A DNA stretch of 64,000 nucleotides from Verrucomicrobiaceae bacterium. GTDB taxonomy: Bacteria > Verrucomicrobiota > Verrucomicrobiia > Verrucomicrobiales > Akkermansiaceae. Position 1 is the first letter of the stretch. Each line of letters opens with the position of its first letter. Below the pieces are notes generated by a model. The model did no database searches. It was not told the origin of the DNA and saw nothing but the letters and a program-made list of their open reading frames with translations. Of the stretch, positions 1-8,500 are shown piece by piece. The stretch covers positions 124,001 through 188,000 of the forward strand of contig JAIXOR010000051.1 in NCBI GenBank assembly GCA_027486655.1. Reading direction: 5' to 3'. The translations under genes and the position numbers were made by a program.

Positions 1-101
1 GTGCGGCTACGGATGAAGTCCGGGCCGGGCAACTGGCCAAGGCCAGCCCGTCGATTCGAAGTGAAATCGAAGCCGCCCTGAGGATCACGGAGGAGCCGTA
101 A
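1..101 (+). CDS. 3' end of an unidentified gene (partial)
   Basis: Frame 3 (codons from position 3) is open to a TAA at 99-101 and encodes about 32 residues ending in ALRITEEP. The composition is charged and looks helical. The rest lies outside the window, so no family can be named. It converges with the minus-strand SPF-repeat gene, whose stop begins 5 nt further on. The frame choice rests only on the stop position and plausible protein composition, because another frame is also open over part of this short stretch. Confidence 0.45.
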   Translation, partial: AATDEVRAGQLAKASPSIRSEIEAALRITEEP

Positions 102-106
102 ATCGC

Positions 107-1159
107 TCAACCCAAGCGATTGAGTTCGCGGGCCACGATCATGAGAGTCTCGCGGACCCCCGGTGCGAATCCGCCATCGGTCTGAACGGCGAGCAGTACG
201 CCCCCTTCGCGGATGAATTCGAGGGGTACGGATCCGGCGTAGAGTTTGAGGTTTCCGCTGCCAAATCCGAGATTGGGGAGCAGAGTCTTGATGGCCTCGA
301 TGGTGGCCATTTCGTTGGGGCCCACGCGGGCGATGTTTTTCATTCCGGGCAGGGCCCGGGAGCGCTGGAGGATTTCCTCGCCGCTCATTTCGCGATCCAC
401 GCCGAAGATGGCGCGAAGCTCGAGCTGACGGATCGATGAGGAATCCGAATGCCCCTCGTCATAACTGGAAACCGGCGTGGAAGGTGTCACCGGGGCGGCG
501 ACCGCTTGCTGGACCGGAGCGGCTTGTGGCACGGGCACCGCTTGGGGAGCCGGAGCGAATGCGGAAGGCACTTGGGCAGGGGCGACGGGCTGCGCCTCCA
601 CGACCGGGGCCGGAGCGGCAGGTGCCACCGCAACCTGCGGCGCGGGAGCAGGGGCCGGAGGAGCGGCCGGAGGTTCCTGCCACTGGGTGAATGCGGCGAT
701 GGCCGCCTGCGTGGCTGGCGATGCAGCCTTCGCTGCCTCGGCCACGGCAAATGGCGAGGCGGGCACGGCCTGCGGCGCAGCGGCAAATGGAGAAACCGGA
801 GCCGCCTGGGCCTCAACGGAAAAGGGCGAGGCAGGAACCGCAGCCTGCACTTCAAAGGGGCTGGCGGGAATCGCACGTGCCGGAGCTTCAAATCCGAATC
901 CCTCGCTCGGTTCGGCAACCTGGAAGGGCGAATCCACCTTGCGTTTCTCCGGCAGCCTCACCGGCCTGCCAAACTCGCCGGCGCGCGCCTCGCCGTCATC
1001 CACCACCATGAATGGCGATTCCGCACGCCCCACCGCGGTGAACGGACTGGGGGCGCTTGCCGGCTCCACCGACGGCTCGTTCACCACGGCAAACGGCGAG
1101 TCGGCGCGGGTGCCCGGTTGGCTGGGGAAACTGTCGAAAATACCTCGGTTCGTGCTCAT
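107..1159 (-). CDS. SPF-repeat, Pro/Ala-rich protein with C-terminal roadblock/LC7-like domain
   Basis: The 350-residue product has two parts. Residues 1-240 are low-complexity and Pro/Ala-rich, with eight Ser-Pro-Phe motifs at residues 21, 38, 48, 77, 100, 111, 123 and 135, most followed by a small or aliphatic residue (SPFAVV, SPFTAV, SPFMVV, SPFSVE). Residues about 245-350 look like one compact alpha/beta domain resembling roadblock/LC7 modules, which in bacteria often pair with small GTPases or polarity systems; that assignment is by eye. There is no signal peptide or membrane segment, so the protein is probably cytoplasmic. It lies 99 nt downstream of def on the same strand and may be co-transcribed. 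The regular SPF motifs suggest repeated short binding sites, but the partner is unknown. Confidence 0.8.
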   Translation of the reverse strand: MSTNRGIFDSFPSQPGTRADSPFAVVNEPSVEPASAPSPFTAVGRAESPFMVVDDGEARAGEFGRPVRLPEKRKVDSPFQVAEPSEGFGFEAPARAIPASPFEVQAAVPASPFSVEAQAAPVSPFAAAPQAVPASPFAVAEAAKAASPATQAAIAAFTQWQEPPAAPPAPAPAPQVAVAPAAPAPVVEAQPVAPAQVPSAFAPAPQAVPVPQAAPVQQAVAAPVTPSTPVSSYDEGHSDSSSIRQLELRAIFGVDREMSGEEILQRSRALPGMKNIARVGPNEMATIEAIKTLLPNLGFGSGNLKLYAGSVPLEFIREGGVLLAVQTDGGFAPGVRETLMIVARELNRLG

Positions 1160-1258
1160 TTGGGGGCGGTCGTTTTGAAGATGCAGGCGAGATTCCTCGC
1201 GTCCACATGCGCAAAGAATATCAATTGGTTCGGAAAGTCGAGCTTGTCAGGAAAATTT

Positions 1259-1816
1259 TCACCCCTGCCCGTTCTGGCCGAGCAGACGCTTGAGACGGTT
1301 TTTCATCGACACCTTGGCCACAGGCGCGAGGCGGTCCACGAAGAGCACGCCATTGAGGTGATCGATCTCGTGCTGCAAGGCGCGTGCCAGAAGCCCGTCG
1401 GTCTCGATCTCCAGCACCGAGCCATCCAGTTGAGGCAGGGTGGCCCGCACGGCAGCCGGGCGCCGCACCTCCGCTCGGATGCCGCGGATGCTCAGGCAGC
1501 CCTCCGTGCCGGACTCTTTCTCCTCGCTGTAGGCCAGCTCCGGATTGATGAACACCAGCGGCATGATGGATTCCAGATCCGCGTCCTCACCGTTTACCTT
1601 GAGAAAGGAAATGCATTCCGGATCATGCGAGACATCGATCACGGCAAGCCGGAGATCCACCCCCACCTGGGGAGCGGCGAGGCCCACGCCGTTGGCATCC
1701 ACCATGGTCTCGAGCATGTCCGCCACCAATTGGACGATTTGGTCGTCCACCTCGGTGACGTTGCGGCATTTCTGGCGGAGGACCGGGTGGCCGTATTGAA
1801 CGATGTCGAGGATCAT
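1259..1816 (-). CDS. def: peptide deformylase
   Basis: This 185-residue enzyme removes the formyl group from the N-terminal methionine of nascent proteins. All three family motifs are visible: GVGLAAPQVG (motif 1), EGCLSI (motif 2, whose Cys binds metal) and QHEIDHLNG (motif 3, HExxH, with two His metal ligands and the catalytic Glu). Length is normal for a bacterial deformylase. The C-terminal tail is basic (SMKNRLKRLL). It is transcribed divergently from the glutamate dehydrogenase gene, with a possible promoter in the 107-nt gap. The SPF-repeat gene follows on the same strand. No formyltransferase gene is adjacent. Confidence 0.97.
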   Translation of the reverse strand: MILDIVQYGHPVLRQKCRNVTEVDDQIVQLVADMLETMVDANGVGLAAPQVGVDLRLAVIDVSHDPECISFLKVNGEDADLESIMPLVFINPELAYSEEKESGTEGCLSIRGIRAEVRRPAAVRATLPQLDGSVLEIETDGLLARALQHEIDHLNGVLFVDRLAPVAKVSMKNRLKRLLGQNGQG

Positions 1817-1834
1817 GGTGGAAATTCGGAGGTT

Positions 1835-1863
1835 CTCTTAGACACGCCCGGATGAAAGGTCAA
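1835..1863 (-). promoter_or_regulatory. candidate sigma-70 promoter for def
   Basis: On the minus strand TTGACC (1863-1858) and TAAGAG (1840-1835) are separated by 17 nt and lie about 18 nt before the def start. The -35 matches consensus at five of six positions; the -10 is weak, matching three. It would leave a very short leader. Confidence 0.35.
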
Positions 1864-1923
1864 ACCCAGTGAATGAGAGGATTCGCGGGGTGCAATCCCG
1901 GGGAAAGCGGCTTACATTCCATC

Positions 1924-3186
1924 GTGAAACCATCGCTGCTGCAAAATCCGGTCTTCGCCATGGCGGCGGAGCAGTTTGATCAGGTCGCGGATTTCCTCGA
2001 TCTGGGCGAGGATCTCCGCGAACGCTGCAAGTGGCCCAAGCGCTTCATCTCCGTGACCGTCCCCATCCGCAGGGATGATGGCCGCACCGAGGTTTTCTTC
2101 GGCCATCGCGTGCAGCACCACCTCACCCGCGGCCCCACCAAAGGCGGACTGCGCTACCACCCTGCCGTGGATCTCGGCGAAATCACCGCCCTCGCCATGT
2201 GGATGACCTGGAAATGCGCCCTCATGGACCTGCCCTTCGGCGGCGGCAAGGGCGGCATCGCCTGCGATCCCCGATCCATGTCCGCTGGCGAGCTGGAACG
2301 CCTCACCCGGCGCTTCACCATGGAGATGATTCCCTTCATCGGACCGGAAACCGACGTGATGGCCCCGGACGTGGGCACCAACGAACAAATCATGGCCTGG
2401 ATGACCGATACCTACTCCACCCACATGGGCCACCTCGTCCCGTCGATTGTCACCGGCAAGCCACTCAATCTCCAGGGCTCCGCAGGCCGCACCCGCGCCA
2501 CCGGACACGGCGTCGCCTTCCTCGCTTCCAACGCCCTCCACCAATCCGGCAAAACCGTGGACGGAGCCAGCGCCATCGTCCAGGGCTTCGGAAACGTCGG
2601 CTCCCACACAGTCTCGACCCTCGCCTCCTACGGCGTGCGCATCCTCGGGGTGTCCGACGTCAGCGGCGCGATCTGGAACGACCGCGGGCTCGATGTCCAA
2701 AAGCTGCGCAAACACGTTGCCAGGACAGGCAGCGTCGCTGGTTTCAAAGAGGCGGAGACCATCGATCCCGGCCAGCTCCTCCAGCAGCCCTGCGACATCC
2801 TCGCCCCCTGCGCCCTCGACCGCGTCATCACCGCGGAGAACGCACCGCACCTCCGCTGCTCCATCCTCGCCGAGGGTGCCAACGGCCCCACCACCCCCGA
2901 GGCCGACCGCATCCTCAACGCCCGCGGGGACGTCTTCATCATCCCGGACGTGATCTGCAACGCAGGCGGCGTCACCGTTTCCTACTTCGAATGGGTCCAG
3001 AACTTCCAACACTACCTGTGGACCGAGCGCGAGGTCATCACCCGGCTGGAAACCCTGCTGCAAAAAGCATTCACCCAGGTCACCCGGATGGCAAAACGCC
3101 ACAAGATCCCCCACCGCCTGGCCGCGCAGGCCATCGCCATCCGCACCGTGGCCGATGCAAAGAACTCCCGCGGGCTTTTCCCGTGA
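1924..3186 (+). CDS. gdhA: Glu/Leu/Phe/Val-type glutamate dehydrogenase
   Basis: The product interconverts glutamate and 2-oxoglutarate plus ammonia using NAD(P). The N-terminal substrate domain has the family pattern GGLRYHP followed by the catalytic-lysine segment PFGGGKGG. Residues DVGTNEQIMAWM and the Rossmann segment VQGFGNVGS mark the nucleotide-binding half, and EGANGPTTPEA is also typical. I chose GTG at 1924 (VKPSLLQNPVF), where family-like sequence begins and a GGGGAAAG stretch lies upstream. An ATG at 1873 would add 17 unfamiliar residues. From GTG it is 420 residues, the usual length for hexameric bacterial enzymes. It stands alone between def and tRNA-Pro. Confidence 0.93.
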   Translation: MKPSLLQNPVFAMAAEQFDQVADFLDLGEDLRERCKWPKRFISVTVPIRRDDGRTEVFFGHRVQHHLTRGPTKGGLRYHPAVDLGEITALAMWMTWKCALMDLPFGGGKGGIACDPRSMSAGELERLTRRFTMEMIPFIGPETDVMAPDVGTNEQIMAWMTDTYSTHMGHLVPSIVTGKPLNLQGSAGRTRATGHGVAFLASNALHQSGKTVDGASAIVQGFGNVGSHTVSTLASYGVRILGVSDVSGAIWNDRGLDVQKLRKHVARTGSVAGFKEAETIDPGQLLQQPCDILAPCALDRVITAENAPHLRCSILAEGANGPTTPEADRILNARGDVFIIPDVICNAGGVTVSYFEWVQNFQHYLWTEREVITRLETLLQKAFTQVTRMAKRHKIPHRLAAQAIAIRTVADAKNSRGLFP

Positions 3187-3338
3187 TCCCCTGCCCCCGC
3201 TCTCCGCGCCGTCTCACGAATATTTCCTTGCTCCTCACCCGAGCGCGGACGTAGAACCCGCCCGTCGCCCGCAGGCCCTCCAGCCCGTCGGCGGCATCCG
3301 TCAGCGGCATCGATTCGCATCAGCCGCATCCACCATGT

Positions 3339-3415
3339 CGGGGCGTAGCGCAGTCTGGTAGCGCGCTTCGTTCGGGACGAAGAGGCCGTGGGTTCGAATC
3401 CCGCCGCCCCGACCA
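3339..3415 (+). tRNA. tRNA-Pro (anticodon CGG)
   Basis: A full cloverleaf folds by hand. The acceptor stem CGGGGCG (3339-3345) pairs with CGCCCCG (3405-3411). The D stem is GCGC/GCGC. The anticodon stem CTTCG/CGAAG encloses the loop TTCGGGA, giving anticodon CGG, which reads the Pro codon CCG. The T arm contains TTCGAAT, and the discriminator A is followed by an encoded CCA. Confidence 0.97.
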
Positions 3416-3594
3416 GGTGGGAATCCTCGGGGATCATCCGTCGACGATCCGCCGCGCAGGGTCCGGCATGCTCCCTGCTTGCCAGCCTCGATGCCACCCC
3501 ATTCGCGGAACCCACATGGCTGCCCGGGGTTCGTTCCTGCGACTTGGGAATGCCATCCGCCCCATGCCCGATCGGCCCGCTTCCATCATTACCC

Positions 3595-3621
3595 TTGAAA
3601 TCAAGGGATTGCCGATATTAT
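3595..3621 (+). promoter_or_regulatory. candidate promoter for the Ser/Thr kinase gene
   Basis: TTGAAA (3595-3600) and TATTAT (3616-3621) are separated by 15 nt in an AT-richer patch of a 250-nt gene-free stretch. The -10 is good but the spacer is short. A start near 3628 would exclude the in-frame ATG at 3620 and supports the ATG at 3668. Confidence 0.35.
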
Positions 3622-3667
3622 GTTCTCCGCCTCACCACACCCGCCGCTGCCGCGTCCACCCTCCTCC

Positions 3668-5530
3668 ATGAGCGAATCCACCCCTCCAGCCTCATTCGTG
3701 GCACCGGATCCCGCACAACTCGCCCCCCTCTTTCCGGGGTATGAGGTCGAGTGCCTGATTGCCACCGGCGGAATGGGTGCCGTTTACCGGGCCATTCAGA
3801 AATCGCTGGATCGGAAAGTGGCGATCAAGATTCTCCCGCGCGAGTTCAGCAAGGACAAGGAATTCTGCGAAGGCTTCGAGGCCGAGGCCAAGGCCATGGC
3901 CCGCCTCAATCACCCGAACCTCATCGGCGTCTACGACTTCGGCGAGGTGGACGGCATGCTCTACATCATCATGGAGTACGTCCCCGGGAAATCGCTCTTC
4001 GATTCCTCCCACGGCAAAGCCATCTCCGCCTCGGAAACCATCCGCCTCGTCAGCGGCATCTGCAACGGTCTCGCCCACGCCCACGAGAACCGCATCCTCC
4101 ACCGGGATATCAAACCATCCAACATCCTCCTCGATCTCAACGCGGAGCCCAAGATCGGCGACTTCGGCCTCGCCCGGCCCATCGAGAGAAAGATCCAGGA
4201 AGGCGAACAAATCTTCGGCACGCCTCACTACACCGCCCCGGAAGTGGTGGACCGCCCCCACTCCGTGGACCACCGGGCAGACATCTTTTCCGTCGGAGTC
4301 ATGCTGCACGAGCTGCTCACCGGCAAGCTCCCGGCCGATGATCAACGCCCCGCCTCCGCCATCATCCGCTGCGATCCGCGCTTCGACGCGATCATCCGCC
4401 GGGCCACCAATCCGCTGCCCGACCTCCGCTACAGCCACGCCGCGGAAATCACCCGGGAACTTGCCCAGATCGCAGGCTCTTCCGGCCCACGCGGAGGAAA
4501 CAAGGCACCCGGTCCAGGCCCCAAGCCCGGCGGCCCCAAAATCGGAGCCCCCAAATCCGCTCCCGTCCGTGGCCCCCTGCCTCCCCGCCCGCCCGCCCCC
4601 AAGGCCAAGTCCTCTTCCAGCACGACCGGGATCCTCATGCTGATCGCTGCGATCATTCTCCTGGGTTTCACCCTGGTGAAATATGGCAGCCTCATCCTCT
4701 CGAAGCCCGCCCCGTCCCCACAGCCGCCCCCGCCGCAATCGGCCCCCGCCGCGAAGCCTTCCTCCAAACCCGCGGAACCATCCACCCGCCCTTCGTGGAG
4801 CGAGCCCTCCTCCTCCAACCGGGACTCGGATCGCAGCGACCAAGCCTCAGGTTCTCCCACATGGAAGCCGGACGCCACCACCACGCCGGATAAACCGACC
4901 GACTCCGCCGAATCGGAAACCGACGACTCTCCCGACACCCACTCGTCCGGCCCCGCCATCCCGAAATTCGACGTCCCCGCCTTCCTCGTCCGCGCCGTCA
5001 ACATCATGAAGGAACGCGCGGCCCCCACCCTTGCCGGACGGGAAAAAGCCCTCGGTGAGAACCTCAAATCCTTCGAGCGCGAGGTGAAACGCCTCATCCG
5101 GAAAATCGAATTCCGCGACGATCGCAACGAAGCCGAAGAAGACCTGGCCGGTTTCCTCAAAGCCTGCGAACGAGACGGCTTCCGTTTGCCGGCAAAACTC
5201 GGGCTGCTCCTCCGCGGCATCGATGACGTGGAAGACACCTACGAGGAACACCTGGAGAAACAGAAAACCGTCGAGGAAAACGCGATCGCCTCACTCAACC
5301 AGCTCGCCGCCACCTACATCCTCGGCCTCGAAAAACAAATCGAGCGCCTCAAGGCCGCCAACGACCCCGCCGCAGCCGAACTCCTCGCGGATGAGATCGC
5401 CAAGACCCGCGACCAGCCCACCCATTTCCCCTACCTCATGCTCGGAATCGATCCGGAAGCGGAAAAGCCTGCCGGGGAAAAGGATGACAAGGAACCCGCG
5501 AAGGAGATTCCGCTCAAGCCCTTCGAGTGA
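3668..5530 (+). CDS. membrane-anchored eukaryotic-type Ser/Thr protein kinase
   Basis: The protein (620 residues) starts at ATG 3668; an upstream in-frame ATG at 3620 is less likely. The N-terminal 270 residues form a Hanks-type kinase with glycine loop TGGMGAVY, the ATP-binding Lys in KVAIKIL, the catalytic loop HRDIKPSN, DFG and a PE motif (YTAPE). A Pro/Gly-rich linker leads to one transmembrane segment (TGILMLIAAIILLGFTLV), then a Pro/Ser/Thr-rich stretch and a charged, probably coiled-coil region. The topology predicts a cytoplasmic kinase and an exported C-terminal half. No PASTA, WD40 or other sensor repeats are seen. Substrates are unknown. Confidence 0.93.
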   Translation: MSESTPPASFVAPDPAQLAPLFPGYEVECLIATGGMGAVYRAIQKSLDRKVAIKILPREFSKDKEFCEGFEAEAKAMARLNHPNLIGVYDFGEVDGMLYIIMEYVPGKSLFDSSHGKAISASETIRLVSGICNGLAHAHENRILHRDIKPSNILLDLNAEPKIGDFGLARPIERKIQEGEQIFGTPHYTAPEVVDRPHSVDHRADIFSVGVMLHELLTGKLPADDQRPASAIIRCDPRFDAIIRRATNPLPDLRYSHAAEITRELAQIAGSSGPRGGNKAPGPGPKPGGPKIGAPKSAPVRGPLPPRPPAPKAKSSSSTTGILMLIAAIILLGFTLVKYGSLILSKPAPSPQPPPPQSAPAAKPSSKPAEPSTRPSWSEPSSSNRDSDRSDQASGSPTWKPDATTTPDKPTDSAESETDDSPDTHSSGPAIPKFDVPAFLVRAVNIMKERAAPTLAGREKALGENLKSFEREVKRLIRKIEFRDDRNEAEEDLAGFLKACERDGFRLPAKLGLLLRGIDDVEDTYEEHLEKQKTVEENAIASLNQLAATYILGLEKQIERLKAANDPAAAELLADEIAKTRDQPTHFPYLMLGIDPEAEKPAGEKDDKEPAKEIPLKPFE

Positions 5531-5582
5531 TTCACTGAACTCTTCCGCTGGCGGCGTGGCGATTCGTGGCTAGACTCGCGCC

Positions 5583-8500
5583 GTGCCTTCCAAAGTCTCC
5601 GATTCCATCCGCCTCCTCGGCTGCCGCCAGCACAACCTCCGCAACCTCGACCTCGATATCCCGCTCGGGAAACTCACCGTCGTCACCGGCCCGTCCGGCT
5701 CCGGAAAATCCTCGCTCGCCTTCCACACCCTCTACGCCGAAGGCCAGCGCCGCTACGTCGAGACCTTCTCGCCCTACGTCCGGCAGTTCTTCGACCGCAT
5801 GGACAAACCCGAGGTCGATTCCATCGAGGGCATCCCTCCCGCCATTGCCATCGAGCAGAAGAACCACGTGCGCACCACCCGCTCCACGGTTGGCACGCTC
5901 ACCGAGATCAACGATTACCTGAAACTGCTCTTTCCCCGCCTCGCCAGCGGGCACGATCCCGTCACCGGCGAGGTGATCCGCCCGGACTCCGCCGAGTCCG
6001 CCGCCGCATGGGCCATGGAACACCTGTCCGGCAAACCCGTTCTGGTCACCTTCTCCATCCCGGTCCCGCCGGATACGAAGCCGGCAGAGCTCTTCCCCTT
6101 CCTCAATCAACAAGGCTACCTCCGCATCCTGATCCGCGGGGAAATCGTCCGCACCGACGAAGCCTCCCCGCTCACCAGCCTTCCCTCGCAAATCTCCGTT
6201 CTCCAGGACCGCGTCACCCTCACCAAAGCCAACGCCTCGCGGCTGCTAGAAGCGCTTGAGGCCGCCTTCCATCTCGGCAAGGGCGTGGCCACCGTGCACG
6301 AGGCCAGGACCGATACCTCCAGGACTTTCTCCACCAACTGGACCAATCCCCGCACCGGCTTCACCCTCCGCGCGCCCACCCCCGCGCTGTTCTCGTTCAA
6401 CTCCCCGCTCGGAGCCTGCCCGAAGTGCCGCGGCTTCGGCCGCATCATCGGGCTGGACCTCGACAAAGCCGTGCCGGATCCCACGCTCTCCATCGCCCAA
6501 GGCGCGATCAAACCCTTCCAGGGCGAGCGCGGCGACGAATGCCAGCGCGATCTCCTGCGCAACTGCCGCGAGCGCGGCATCGATCCCAAGACCCCGTGGG
6601 AGGATCTCAGCGACGACGAGCGCGAGTGGATTTATTACGGCGATGGAGCGCTGGCTTCAACCGGCGACACCACCGACATGGACGCGCTCGAAGAACTCTG
6701 GCAGTCCGGTGCCTGGTATGGCGTCAAAGGCTTCTTCGACTGGCTGGAAACCAAGGCCTACAAGATGCACGTCCGCGTCTTCCTTTCCCGCTACCGTTCC
6801 TACACCACCTGCACCACCTGCCGCGGCAGACGACTCCAACCGGAGGCCCTCTGCTTCAAGATCGATGGCAAAACGCTCCCCGATCTTTGGACGCTCCCCA
6901 TTTCCGATCTCCTCCACTGGTTTGCCAATCTTCAATCCACCATCCACCATCCACAGTCCAAAGATCCCACCCTCGACCTCGTCCTCACCGAAATCTCCTC
7001 CCGCCTCTCCTACCTCGATCAGGTCGGCCTCGGCTATCTCACGCTCGACCGCCCCACCCGCACGCTCTCCGGTGGCGAGGTCGAGCGCGTGAACCTCACC
7101 ACCTGCCTCGGTGCCTCTCTCACAGGAACTCTGTTCGTCCTCGACGAACCCACCGTCGGCCTCCACGCCCGCGACATCGAGCGCCTCGTCGGGGTCATGC
7201 ACGGCCTGCGGGACAAGGGCAACACCCTCGTGGTCGTCGAGCACGAGCAGGCTGTGATGCAAGCCGCCGATCACCTCGTGGACCTCGGTCCCGGCGCAGG
7301 CCAGCACGGCGGCCAAATCATCTATCAAGGGAACGCGGCGGAGTTTGCTAGTGTTCAGTGTTCAGTGTTCAGCAAAGAGAAGAAAAAGCGCTCAGACTCT
7401 TCCCTGAAAACTGAAAACTTCAAACTAGGAACTCTCCCTTGGCTCACCGGCCAAAAATCCATCGCCATCCCCTCCACGCGCCGCAAACCATCCGAAAAAA
7501 TCCTCTCCATCAAGGGAGCAAGCCGCCACAACCTGCGCAAGCTGGATGCGGACATCCCGCTCGGACTCTTCGTCTGCCTCACCGGCGTCTCCGGCTCCGG
7601 CAAGTCGACCTTCGCCCATGATGTCATCTATCAGAACGTCGCCCGCAAGCTCGGCATCGAGACCGAGGGTGATCCCGCGCCCATCCGGGAACTCAAGGGC
7701 AGCCAGCACTTATCTGCCGTCGAACTCGTCGACCAATCCGCCGTGGCCCGCACGCCGCGCTCCACACCCGCCGTGTTCCTCGGGGCCTTCGATCCCATCC
7801 GCGAGCTCTTCTGCCTTGAGGACTCCGCCCGGGCGGCGGGCCTCAAACCCGGGTTCTTTTCCTTCAACTCGGGCGACGGCCGCTGCGACCGCTGCGCCGG
7901 CAATGGATTCGAAAAGGTGGAAATGCAGTTCCTGTCCGACCTCTACGTCACCTGCCCGGATTGCCAGGGCCGCCGCTTCAAGCCCTCCACCCTCGATCAC
8001 ACGCTGGAAGGCAAATCCATCGCCGATGTGCTCGATCTCACCGTCGAGGAAGCCATCACCTTCCTCGGCGGAGCGCCCGCCGCCGCCAGCACCAAGAGCT
8101 CCCGCCTCACCCGCCAAGCGGTCAACGCCCTGCAGCCGCTCACCGAGGTCGGCCTCGGCTACCTCAAGCTCGGCCAGCCGCTCAACACCCTCTCCGGCGG
8201 CGAGTCCCAGCGCCTGAAACTCTGCCAACTCCTGTCATCTTCTCTTCCTGAAAGCTCAAACCCGAAATCCGGCAAACTGCTCATCCTGGATGAGCCCACC
8301 ACCGGCCTTCACTTCACCGACATCGAACGTCTTCTAACCGTTTTTCAGAAACTCGTCGATTCCGGCCATTCCCTGCTCGTCATCGAACACAACTTCGAAG
8401 TCATCAAATCCGCCGACTGGATCCTCGACCTCGGCCCCGAGGCCGGCAGACACGGCGGCCAGCTCGTCGCCCAGGGCCCGCCCGAAGAAGTCGCCAAACT

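Noticed and set aside
449-1855. Long plus-strand frames over the SPF gene and def
   Set aside because: They are Arg/Gly-rich shadow frames; def on the other strand has all its catalytic motifs.
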